From assembly GCA_002369155.1 (NCBI GenBank), contig DFEM01000058.1, forward strand, positions 19,299 through 26,333: a DNA stretch of 7,035 nucleotides, given 5' to 3'. Numbering within the stretch: the stretch's first letter is position 1; each line of letters starts with the position of its first letter. The stretch comes from Lachnospiraceae bacterium UBA3802. GTDB taxonomy: Bacteria; Bacillota; Clostridia; Lachnospirales; Lachnospiraceae. The notes beneath the pieces were generated by a model. The model did not search any database. It was given only the letters and a program-made list of their open reading frames with translations, and had not been told where the DNA came from. This document shows, one piece after another, positions 1 to 5,742 of the stretch. Both the position numbers and the translations under genes were made by a program.

Positions 1-199
1 CGGGTTCAACAGGCTCGGGATCGGGCTTTACGGGATCGGGAGCAACCACATCGGGTGTTACGGGATCGGGTGTTGTTACCGTTACCTGATTGTTATTGTT
101 TTTTCCGTTAAGAAGATTGCCTACATTGGGAACAAGCTGGCAACCGATAAGGGAAAGTAACATACATAAAGTAACTGAAAGTGAAATAAATTTTTTCAT
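1..199 (-). CDS. Putative secreted lipoprotein, N-terminal part (runs off the window)
   Basis: The first 66 codons of a minus-strand gene are present; the rest lies beyond base 1. The N-terminus is a lipoprotein signal peptide: MKKF, a hydrophobic stretch to about residue 18, and the lipobox L17-I18-G19-C20, so Cys20 should be lipid-modified and the protein anchored on the outer face of the membrane. After the lipobox comes an Asn-rich segment (GKNNNNQ, about 32-38) and then a Pro/Asp/Val-rich repeat in five-residue steps (PDPVT, PDVVA, PDPVK, PDPEP), a typical flexible wall-spanning linker. The start is fixed by an AGGAGG ribosome site at 208-213, eight bases before the ATG. It has its own promoter and is transcribed divergently from the YitT-family gene. 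The functional domain is outside the window, so no function can be given. Confidence 0.85.
   Translation of the reverse strand, partial: MKKFISLSVTLCMLLSLIGCQLVPNVGNLLNGKNNNNQVTVTTPDPVTPDVVAPDPVKPDPEPVEP
16..70 (-). repeat. 15-bp-period coding repeat (PDPVx pentapeptides)
   Basis: The decamer CGGGATCGGG (plus strand) occurs at 16-25, 31-40 and 61-70, that is at offsets of 15 and 30 bases. The two 20-base stretches 21-40 and 51-70 differ at only two positions. On the coding (minus) strand this encodes the PDPVx pentapeptide repeats of the lipoprotein linker. The repeat may continue left of the window. Confidence 0.8.
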
Positions 200-225
200 G
201 ATACATTCCTCCTAAAACTTTTTGA

Positions 226-254
226 ATTATAACATGTGAAAGATTACATTACAA
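226..254 (-). promoter_or_regulatory. Sigma-A promoter of the lipoprotein gene
   Basis: Read on the minus strand: -35 TTGTAA (254-249), a 17-base spacer, then -10 TATAAT (231-226) preceded by TG one base upstream (extended -10). Transcription should begin near 219, leaving a leader of about 20 bases that carries the AGGAGG site. Confidence 0.75.
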
Positions 255-266
255 GAAATTACATTA
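243..266. repeat. Direct repeat ATTACATTA x2 over the lipoprotein -35 region
   Basis: ATTACATTA is present at 243-251 and 258-266, 15 bases apart. The first copy overlaps the -35 hexamer of the lipoprotein promoter (249-254). The position suggests a regulator site, but the AT-rich composition makes chance occurrence quite possible. Confidence 0.4.
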
Positions 267-274
267 TATATATG

Positions 275-292
275 ATTTTACGGCCCTAAAAT
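275..292. promoter_or_regulatory. Candidate operator: near-perfect 18-bp palindrome between divergent promoters
   Basis: ATTTTA-CGGCCC-TAAAAT: eight of nine base pairs match around the centre at 283/284 (only the C281/C286 pair fails). It lies upstream of both -35 elements, around -60 to -75 of each promoter, which is where a shared dimeric regulator could sit. No regulator gene is in the window, so its identity is unknown. Confidence 0.45.
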
Positions 293-310
293 GCTTAAAA
301 TCAAGTAAAA
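288..310 (+). promoter_or_regulatory. Phased A-tracts upstream of the YitT-family promoter (UP-like)
   Basis: AAAA tracts, each inside a TAAAAT, lie at 288-291, 297-300 and 307-310, spaced 9 and 10 bases, and end just before the -35 at 315. Helically phased A-tracts in this place usually bend DNA or contact the RNA polymerase alpha subunit. Function here is inferred. Confidence 0.4.
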
Positions 311-314
311 TCCG

Positions 315-343
315 TAGACACGGCATTTTTTTGAAACTATAAT
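315..343 (+). promoter_or_regulatory. Sigma-A promoter of the YitT-family gene, abutting its start codon
   Basis: -35 TAGACA (315-320), a 17-base spacer, -10 TATAAT (338-343). The expected start of transcription, 6-8 bases after the -10, is at 350/351, and base 351 is the A of the gene's ATG. This predicts a leaderless mRNA. Confidence 0.7.
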
Positions 344-350
344 TGTATCT

Positions 351-1193
351 ATGAGCACAAAGAGATTTTTGGGAAGTTTTACATCGGTATTTTTTATAGT
401 AATCGGAGCTTTGCTCGCAAGTTTTTCGGTAGCATGCATTTTGCTTCCGAATGATGCCATTGATTACGGTACGGCGGGAATTGCCATCATTATAAGCAAA
501 CTTACGGGATTCAATCTTTCCCTTTGCGTATTTTTGATATTCATTCCATTCGTAATCGGGGGATTCTTTGTTCTGGGAATCAAATTTTCGATTAAGGCGA
601 TTGTCGGTTCGCTTGCATATACCCTTGGACTTGCCCTTTTTGAAAGAATACCGTTCGAACTCAATACGGAACATTTCATCGCGGTTGCATTCGGCGGAGC
701 GCTGCTTGGAATCGGACTGTCGCTTATTCTTAAAAGCGGCGGATGTATTGACGGTTCGGAAATACTTGCCAATATCATCCTTAAGAAAATCACGGACAAG
801 ACAGGCAGAAACTACAGCATGATGCCGATACTCGTAGGATTTAATCTTTGCGTGTATACGGCGGTATTTATTCTCATCGACAGAAATGCATCGCTTTTGA
901 GTCTCCTTGTATACATAGTGGCTACGGTTATCATCGACAGATATACGGATCATTTCGAAGCCATCAAACAGGTAACAATCATAACCAAGAATGAGGCCGA
1001 ACTTATCGAGAGCATTAAAAAAGATTTAAACAAGACTTGCACGATTATCGAGTCCAAAGGCGCGATCGCCGGAGAAAACAAGACTCTTATCTGCTATGTA
1101 AACTATTTTGAACTTCAGAAACTGCGTGACATTATTCAAAAACATCAGGGGACATTCAGTACGGTAACAACGATAGACGAGATAATACGCTAA
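351..1193 (+). CDS. YitT-family membrane protein (DUF161 + DUF2179)
   Basis: A 280-residue integral membrane protein. Hydrophobic segments lie at about 12-32, 55-76, 83-97, 109-127, 158-176 and 182-195. The YitT signatures are visible: an early P33 followed by the G40-T-A-G-I-A turn, the G130-G-C-I-D-G-S-E-I-L-A loop (130-140), and a soluble C-terminal DUF2179 domain (about 203-280) with SKGAIAGENKT (235-245). Length matches the family. The biochemical role of YitT proteins is poorly defined. ATG 351 is the only credible start: the next upstream in-frame codons reach a stop at 315-317 (inside the -35), no other Met occurs before residue 157, and the first membrane segment starts at residue 12. 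There is no Shine-Dalgarno sequence before it, and the promoter -10 ends seven bases upstream, so translation is probably leaderless. The gene is monocistronic by appearance, divergent from the lipoprotein gene. Confidence 0.9.
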   Translation: MSTKRFLGSFTSVFFIVIGALLASFSVACILLPNDAIDYGTAGIAIIISKLTGFNLSLCVFLIFIPFVIGGFFVLGIKFSIKAIVGSLAYTLGLALFERIPFELNTEHFIAVAFGGALLGIGLSLILKSGGCIDGSEILANIILKKITDKTGRNYSMMPILVGFNLCVYTAVFILIDRNASLLSLLVYIVATVIIDRYTDHFEAIKQVTIITKNEAELIESIKKDLNKTCTIIESKGAIAGENKTLICYVNYFELQKLRDIIQKHQGTFSTVTTIDEIIR

Positions 1194-1195
1194 AT

Positions 1196-1273
1196 GGCAT
1201 TTCGGACATATTCAAAGCGTGATGCTCATGCGCCGAAAATGCCGTATTATAAGGGCTTTTCATATTTTTTTCC
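1196..1273 (+). terminator. Possible weak terminator after the YitT-family gene, with alternative hairpins
   Basis: Two hairpins compete for the same bases. Hairpin A pairs GGCATTTCGG (1196-1205) with CCGAAAATGCC (1233-1243), with one bulged base. Hairpin B pairs AAAAtGCC (1236-1243) with GGCTTTT (1254-1260), with one bulge, and is followed by a T-rich run to 1271. B resembles a weak intrinsic terminator; A would prevent it from forming. The stem is poor in G+C, so termination is uncertain. Confidence 0.4.
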
Positions 1274-1276
1274 GTT

Positions 1277-1305
1277 TTGACACTCCGGTGGTGTTGTGAT
1301 AAAAT
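1277..1305 (+). promoter_or_regulatory. Sigma-A promoter of the chemoreceptor gene
   Basis: Consensus -35 TTGACA (1277-1282), a 17-base spacer, -10 TAAAAT (1300-1305) with an upstream TG at 1297-1298 (extended -10). The predicted start of transcription is about 1312. It looks like a housekeeping promoter, not the flagellar sigma-28 type often used for chemotaxis genes. Confidence 0.75.
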
Positions 1306-1339
1306 AAAATACTACGGAAATGCACAAAAATATATGTGT

Positions 1340-1346
1340 GGAGGGG
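1340..1346 (+). promoter_or_regulatory. Ribosome binding site that sets the chemoreceptor start at 1353
   Basis: GGAGGGG at 1340-1346 lies six bases before ATG 1353. An in-frame ATG at 1320 has no ribosome site and falls only about eight bases after the predicted transcription start, so the extra 11 residues from 1320 are probably not translated. Confidence 0.8.
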
Positions 1347-1352
1347 AATAGT

Positions 1353-2831
1353 ATGACATCTTTTAAACTTCAGCCAGGACAGGTAAAAAGAGTAAACAAA
1401 CTTTTGCTGGCTGTAATTATCGTTACTTCGATATTTGCTTCATTCGGTCTTATTGCACAGCTTACACAGGCAGCGGACATGAATCCTCTGTTAAGTATTG
1501 TTCCGCTTGTATTGATAGCACTCAATCTTGTTGTAACAATTGTTGTGACACTGATTCTTCCGCCGGATTTCTTGCGTGTGTATGTTGCAATCGCATTTAC
1601 AATCGTATTTGCCGTAATGATGTTTACATCTATATCCGGTTCGCTTTATCCTTATTTGATTCCCGTTATGATTGTTATGGTTATGTATCTTGACAGAAAG
1701 ATTACCATCGGTCTCGGCGTAGTTTATATCATTCTAAATATTATTAAAGCAATCACCAACTTTTCCACACTTTTGTTCCCCGATCTTGCGATTGAAATTG
1801 CAATGATTGAAATCATTATTTCCATTCTTGTTATGGTTTCAACCATTTTGGGATCCAAGCTCCTTACCAATTTCATGAAAGAGAATATCAGCGAAATAGA
1901 GAAGGCTGCAGAAGAAAGATCCAGAACAAGCGAACATATTTTAAGTGTTACCGAAGAAGTCGGCGGACATGTTGAAGTTCTTAAATCCAGCCTTGATGAA
2001 TTAAACGAATCATCCGCTCAGGTCTGCACCGCGATGGAACAGATCGGTCAGGGCAACGAAGAGAATGTCAATGCCGTAGAGATTCAGACACAGATGACAA
2101 GCGATATTCAGAAGCTTGTTGAAGAAACAGAAAAGATGACTCTTGAAGCAGTTGATGCTGCGGAAGATATGATGAAAATCTTAAACAAGAGTCTTGAAGA
2201 TATGGAAAGCCTTGTAGTAAAAGCTGCAGAAAATACCGAAGTCGGAAATCAGATGATGGAAGCTGCGGAGAAACAGCAGAATTCATCCGAACGTGCAATG
2301 AACATTACCGATATCATCTTAAGCATTTCCAGTCAGACCAATCTCCTTTCACTCAATGCTTCGATTGAAGCGGCAAGAGCAGGAGAAGCAGGAAGAGGAT
2401 TTGCGGTTGTTGCAAATGAAATCAGTAACCTCGCTGCACAGACCAAGGATTCCACAGAGCAGATCACAAGCATTCTCCATGAACTTATGGACAATGCAAG
2501 CGAGGTCTCCGACAAAGCGGGCAAGACAGTAAAGACCGCCAATGTTCAGACAGAACTGGTGGAAGTTACAAAGACACAGCTTAACGAAACCAAGAAACGT
2601 TCGGAAGAATTAAGTGCCAAACTTGAAAAGATCAAGGAAGACATGAAGAGTGTTAAAGACTCCAACAACCGAGTTGTTGACGGTACTTCTATGCTTATGG
2701 CCACAAGCGAAGAATTTACGGCAAGCACAGAAGAGATGATTAACATCAGCCACAGAAACATGGAAAAGATCGAATCATCTCTCGAAATCATGAATTCCAT
2801 TACGGAGAGAATGGCAGAACTTTCCAGATAA
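1353..2831 (+). CDS. Methyl-accepting chemotaxis protein, six-TM, no ectodomain
   Basis: A 492-residue chemoreceptor starting MTSFKL. The C-terminal half is a long antiparallel coiled coil with the conserved signalling tip S327[18 protein letters not shown]345-A-G-R-G-F350, which contacts CheA and CheW at the inner membrane face. Each arm is about 150 residues, consistent with the long 40-44-heptad classes common in Firmicutes. The N-terminal part has about six membrane helices (17-37, 46-69, 76-95, 98-113, 117-137, 147-167) joined by short loops, so there is no Cache or four-helix ligand domain outside the cell. I see no HAMP consensus between helix 6 and the coiled coil (168-200), and the C-terminus (ERMAELSR) lacks a CheR-docking pentapeptide. 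It has its own promoter, and no che or flagellar genes are adjacent. Family assignment is certain; the stimulus is unknown, and sensing through the membrane bundle is inferred. Confidence 0.93.
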   Translation: MTSFKLQPGQVKRVNKLLLAVIIVTSIFASFGLIAQLTQAADMNPLLSIVPLVLIALNLVVTIVVTLILPPDFLRVYVAIAFTIVFAVMMFTSISGSLYPYLIPVMIVMVMYLDRKITIGLGVVYIILNIIKAITNFSTLLFPDLAIEIAMIEIIISILVMVSTILGSKLLTNFMKENISEIEKAAEERSRTSEHILSVTEEVGGHVEVLKSSLDELNESSAQVCTAMEQIGQGNEENVNAVEIQTQMTSDIQKLVEETEKMTLEAVDAAEDMMKILNKSLEDMESLVVKAAENTEVGNQMMEAAEKQQNSSERAMNITDIILSISSQTNLLSLNASIEAARAGEAGRGFAVVANEISNLAAQTKDSTEQITSILHELMDNASEVSDKAGKTVKTANVQTELVEVTKTQLNETKKRSEELSAKLEKIKEDMKSVKDSNNRVVDGTSMLMATSEEFTASTEEMINISHRNMEKIESSLEIMNSITERMAELSR

Positions 2832-2839
2832 TCTCCGAG

Positions 2840-2904
2840 AATCTCCTTGTTAATTGCACGGATATGTTATAAAATAGCAAAGTATTATTCAGACAAAGGA
2901 GATT
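2840..2904 (+). promoter_or_regulatory. Inverted repeat that could mask the thrH ribosome site in read-through mRNA
   Basis: AATCTCCTT (2840-2848), nine bases after the chemoreceptor stop codon, is a perfect complement of AAGGAGATT (2896-2904), which contains the thrH Shine-Dalgarno AAGGAG (2896-2901). Pairing can extend by G2849-C2894 and T2850-A2893 across a one-base bulge. Transcripts started at the thrH promoter (about 2882) would lack the left arm. Confidence 0.45.
2847..2875 (+). promoter_or_regulatory. Sigma-A promoter of thrH
   Basis: -35 TTGTTA (2847-2852), a 17-base spacer, -10 TAAAAT (2870-2875). An overlapping extended -10, TGTTATAAA (2865-2873), is also possible. Predicted transcription start about 2882, giving a leader of about 29 bases. 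Confidence 0.6.
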
Positions 2905-2910
2905 TAAAAC

Positions 2911-3519
2911 ATGGGAATGAATGTAGCATGTCTTGATCTTGAAGGTGTACTTGTTCCTGAGATTTGGATTGCTTTTTCCAAAGCAAGCGGAATAGATGAA
3001 TTAAAGATTACAACGAGAGACGAGCCCGATTACGATAAGCTGATGAATTTCAGATTAAAGATTTTAAAAGATCACGGTCTCGGATTAAAAGAGATACAGG
3101 ATACGATAGACAAGATTGATCCTCTTGACGGAGCAAAGGAATTTCTTGATGAGCTTCGCGACAATATGCAGACGATTATCATATCAGATACATTCGAGCA
3201 GTTCGCAAAACCTCTCATGAAGAAACTCGGAATGCCCACAATCTTTTGCAACAGTTTAATCGTCGGAGATGACGGTATGATTACCGGATACAAAATGAGA
3301 TGCGAGAAGTCAAAGCTCACCACGGTTAAGGCATTGCAAAGCTGCGGATTTGATACAATCGCAACAGGAGACAGCTTCAACGATCTTGCAATGATTCAGG
3401 CATCCAAGGCAGGATTCCTTTTCAGATCGACGGAAAAGATTAAAGCTGATTTCCCCGATATCCCCGCTTACGAGGAATACAAAGATTTACTCAAAGCATT
3501 TAAGGATGCTGCCGGATAA
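2911..3519 (+). CDS. thrH: ThrH-type phosphoserine phosphatase / homoserine phosphotransferase
   Basis: A 202-residue cytoplasmic HAD-superfamily enzyme that strongly resembles Pseudomonas ThrH: the N-terminus reads ACLDLEGVLVPEIWIAF, followed by a TTRDEPDYDKLM block. HAD motifs: I, D9-L-E11-G-V with Asp9 as the phosphate-accepting nucleophile; II, S92-D-T-F; III, most likely K135; IV, G153-D154-S-F-N-D158 binding Mg2+. Motif I has Glu at the D+2 position, as in ThrH. Known ThrH removes phosphate from phosphoserine and can pass it to homoserine; which activity matters here cannot be read from sequence. It may serve as the organism's serine-biosynthetic phosphatase. AAGGAG at 2896-2901 lies nine bases before the ATG. 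The gene has its own promoter 79 bases after the chemoreceptor and ends before a strong terminator; no thr or ser genes adjoin it. Confidence 0.9.
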   Translation: MGMNVACLDLEGVLVPEIWIAFSKASGIDELKITTRDEPDYDKLMNFRLKILKDHGLGLKEIQDTIDKIDPLDGAKEFLDELRDNMQTIIISDTFEQFAKPLMKKLGMPTIFCNSLIVGDDGMITGYKMRCEKSKLTTVKALQSCGFDTIATGDSFNDLAMIQASKAGFLFRSTEKIKADFPDIPAYEEYKDLLKAFKDAAG

Positions 3520-3555
3520 GAAGTTTTAGAGAATGAATTCTCGATTAATTGATAC

Positions 3556-3595
3556 GAAAAAAGCCTTGCTTCCCGAGGGTTGCAAGGCTTTTTTC
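3556..3595. terminator. Strong bidirectional intrinsic terminator between thrH and dapL
   Basis: GAAAAAAGCCTTGC (3556-3569) pairs perfectly with GCAAGGCTTTTTTC (3582-3595) around a 12-base loop. The T-run serves thrH on the plus strand. The A-run becomes the U-run on the minus strand and serves the carB-dapF-dapL transcript arriving from the right. Confidence 0.92.
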
Positions 3596-3670
3596 ATTTT
3601 GGATTTTTATATGAAAGATTTTGTCGGTAACATGATTTGTTTTTAAATGAAAGATTGGACGAATATCGCT

Positions 3671-4855
3671 TTATTTTAAAAGATCATACAATCTTCTTGC
3701 TGCTTCTTTGGTATCCTCAACACTTCCGAACATGGAGAATCTGAAATACCCTTCACCGCATGCTCCGAATCCTTCGCCGGGAGTGCCGACTACCTGAATG
3801 TTTGTTAAGAGATAATCGAAGAATTCCCAGCTTCCCATATTGCCAGGACATTTCATCCAGATGTAGGGTGAATTCTTTCCTCCGCAATACCAGATTCCGA
3901 GTTTGTCCAAAACTTCCATGAGGATGCGTGCATTGTTTTTGTAGATATCGATATTTGCATGAATCTGTTTTAATCCTTCATCGGTGAAAACTGCTGCGCC
4001 GCCTCTTTGGATTATGTATGAAACGCCGTTGGTTTTCGTAGTACGGTTTCTAAGCCACATGGCGTTGAAATTCATACCGTTTCGCTCGAGGTCTTTGGGG
4101 ATTACCGTATAACCGAGTCTTGTGCCTGTGAAGCCTGCTGTTTTGGAGAATGAACATATTTCGATTGCACATGTTCTTGCACCTTCAATTTCGAATATGC
4201 TGTGAGGCAGCGTATCGTCCTCTATAAAGGCTTCATATGCTGCGTCGAATAAAATGACGCTGCCGTTCTTATTGGCGAAATTTACCCACTCAGAGAGCTT
4301 CTCGCGGTCAAATACAGCACCGGTAGGGTTGTTGGGTGAGCAGAGATAAATAATATCTGCTTTTGCCTCGTCGCTCGGAAGCGGAACAAAGCCGTCTTCC
4401 TTGGAGGATGAGAGATGAACTATCTTTCTTCCTGCCATCACGTTTGCATCCACATATGCGGGATATGCGGGCTCGATTACAAGCGCCGTGGAAGAGCGGT
4501 CAAAAAGATCGAGAATATCACCGAGTTCGTCCGATGCACCGCTTGATACAAATACTTCGTCATCGGAAAGATTCACATTACGTCTTTTATAATAATTTGC
4601 AATTGCACTTCTTAAAAAGGGAGCACCTGCTTCAGGCATATATCCGTGGAAATTTTCCTTAACGCTTTGATCGTCTACAGCTTTGTGAAGAGCTTTAATT
4701 ACCTCATCGCAAAGAGGGAGAGATACATCTCCGATTCCGAGACGCAAAAGTTTTTTGTCGGGATTGTCTTCAAGATATTTTTTAGTCTTTAATGATATAT
4801 TGTAAAAAAGATATGAGTCTTTTAATTCTGCATAATGTATGTTGGGTGTAATCAT
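3671..4855 (-). CDS. dapL: LL-diaminopimelate aminotransferase
   Basis: A 394-residue PLP-dependent class I/II aminotransferase (fold type I). DapL converts L-tetrahydrodipicolinate directly to LL-diaminopimelate using glutamate, bypassing the acylated DapC/D/E route. Family marks: the start N5-I-H-Y-A-E-L...SYLF, the R38-L-G-I-G-D-V block, Y131, S173-P-N-N176-P-T-G, D204 and Y207 (cofactor ring), the PLP-binding Lys238 in S235-F-S-K-T-A-G-F-T-G-T-R246, the WLRNRTTKTNGVSYIIQRG block and the late YFRFSMFGS with the carboxylate-binding Arg. It is slightly shorter than the usual roughly 400-410, and some central motifs are variant: GYMPEAGA where GYGPEQGY is usual, and SSGASDE for SDGAKSD. AGGAG (4867-4871) lies 11 bases before the ATG, a slightly long spacing. 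It follows dapF by 30 bases on the same strand, which strongly supports the DAP-pathway role. Confidence 0.9.
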   Translation of the reverse strand: MITPNIHYAELKDSYLFYNISLKTKKYLEDNPDKKLLRLGIGDVSLPLCDEVIKALHKAVDDQSVKENFHGYMPEAGAPFLRSAIANYYKRRNVNLSDDEVFVSSGASDELGDILDLFDRSSTALVIEPAYPAYVDANVMAGRKIVHLSSSKEDGFVPLPSDEAKADIIYLCSPNNPTGAVFDREKLSEWVNFANKNGSVILFDAAYEAFIEDDTLPHSIFEIEGARTCAIEICSFSKTAGFTGTRLGYTVIPKDLERNGMNFNAMWLRNRTTKTNGVSYIIQRGGAAVFTDEGLKQIHANIDIYKNNARILMEVLDKLGIWYCGGKNSPYIWMKCPGNMGSWEFFDYLLTNIQVVGTPGEGFGACGEGYFRFSMFGSVEDTKEAARRLYDLLK

Positions 4856-4876
4856 ATTTTTATCTTCTCCTGTTAT

Positions 4877-4896
4877 ATGTCCGCTTTATCGGACAT
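4877..4896 (-). promoter_or_regulatory. Hairpin spanning the dapF stop codon, upstream of dapL
   Basis: On the mRNA strand, ATGTCCG (4896-4890) and CGGACAT (4883-4877) form a perfect 7-bp stem around the loop ATAAAG, and the loop contains the dapF stop codon TAA (4888-4886). No U-run follows, so it is not an intrinsic terminator. It ends five bases before the dapL ribosome site AGGAG. Confidence 0.6.
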
Positions 4897-5674
4897 CTCC
4901 TTCGTACACAAATGTCGCGGGACCCTGCATGATAATCTTGTCTTCGGAAGTGATTGTTATGAGTAAGGTTCCTCCGTCAAGATGTACCTTTATCGGCGTA
5001 TCGTAATCACAATAATTCTTCTTTACGGATGCAAAAGCAGAAGCGCATGCACCTGTGCCGCATGCCATTGTTACTCCGCTTCCTCTCTCCCATACACGCA
5101 TGCGAAGTTCATTCCTTGCGAGTACTTCGACGAATTCCACATTTACTCCGTCGGGGTAATGTTCATCGTGCTCGATTACGGGACCGTAGGTTGTGAGAGG
5201 TGCAGCTTCGGCATCATCGACAAAGATGATTGTATGAGGATTGCCTGTTGAAACGGGAGTGGTTTTTACGGTTGAATCAAGTACGTTAAGTGTGAGATCT
5301 TCACCGAGCATTCCTTCGCCCATATCGACAGATACACCGGTTACGCTTCCTCCGACGACTTCGAGGGAAAGATATTTGATTCCGGAGAGTGTGTCGATTT
5401 TTAATCTTTTTTTGTCGGTATACCCTTTATCGTACACATACTTTCCCACACATCTGACACCGTTTCCGCACATTTTTGCTTCGCTTCCGTCGGCGTTGAA
5501 TATACGCATGGTAAAGTCCGCCTTGTCCGACGGAGAGATATATATCATACCGTCGGAACCGGCACCGAAGTGTCTGTCCGATAATTTAATTGATAAATCT
5601 TTTATGTTTTCCGGTACTTCGCCGTATACATACAAATAATCGTTTCCGAGACCGTGCATTTTTGTAAAGTGCAT
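4886..5674 (-). CDS. dapF: Diaminopimelate epimerase
   Basis: A 262-residue cytoplasmic, cofactor-independent epimerase that interconverts LL- and meso-diaminopimelate, the step after DapL in lysine and peptidoglycan synthesis. It has the two-lobed DapF plan with a catalytic Cys in each lobe: C69 in N60-A-D-G-S-E-A-K-M-C-G-N-G-V-R-C and C205 in W195-E-R-G-S-G-V-T-M-A-C-G-T-G-A-C. Substrate-binding residues N11, N60, N145, N178, E196 and R197 are in place by comparison with the family. Length is slightly under the usual 270-280, with no domain missing. AAGGAG (5681-5686) lies six bases before the ATG. It starts 68 bases after the carB stop codon; that gap holds only a weak CTGCA/TGCAG inverted repeat (5701-5705, 5725-5729) with no U-run and no convincing promoter, so cotranscription with carB is likely. 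Confidence 0.95.
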   Translation of the reverse strand: MHFTKMHGLGNDYLYVYGEVPENIKDLSIKLSDRHFGAGSDGMIYISPSDKADFTMRIFNADGSEAKMCGNGVRCVGKYVYDKGYTDKKRLKIDTLSGIKYLSLEVVGGSVTGVSVDMGEGMLGEDLTLNVLDSTVKTTPVSTGNPHTIIFVDDAEAAPLTTYGPVIEHDEHYPDGVNVEFVEVLARNELRMRVWERGSGVTMACGTGACASAFASVKKNYCDYDTPIKVHLDGGTLLITITSEDKIIMQGPATFVYEGDVR

Positions 5675-5742
5675 ATCTTTCTCCTTCCCCTTATCGTTTC
5701 CTGCAGATAATAATTTATGTTAAATGCAGTTATATTTTTTGT

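Noticed and set aside
264..953. A 229-codon open frame on the minus strand opposite the YitT-family gene
   Set aside because: It lies antisense to a clear membrane-protein gene, is extremely rich in Lys/Arg/Asn/Tyr, has no ribosome site or known motif, and would run through the divergent promoter region. It is a reading-frame shadow.
1320..1352. Upstream in-frame ATG giving an 11-residue longer chemoreceptor
   Set aside because: It has no ribosome site and lies about eight bases after the predicted transcription start; ATG 1353 has GGAGGGG at ideal spacing.
3529..3542. Small hairpin GAGAA-TGAA-TTCTC after thrH
   Set aside because: Only five base pairs, AT-rich and without a T-run; the strong terminator at 3556-3595 explains termination.
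3611..3656. ATGAAAGATT repeated at 3611-3620 and 3647-3656
   Set aside because: Short AT-rich decamer in a convergent intergenic gap with no flanking structure or palindrome; probably chance.
4873..4896. Seven-codon ORF (MSDKADI) overlapping the dapF stop codon
   Set aside because: The AAGGAG before it directly abuts the ATG, leaving no spacing for initiation, and the frame is trivially short. The hairpin explains the sequence better.
5701..5729. CTGCA/TGCAG inverted repeat in the carB-dapF gap as a terminator
   Set aside because: The stem is five pairs with mismatches inside and no U-run on the transcribed strand.
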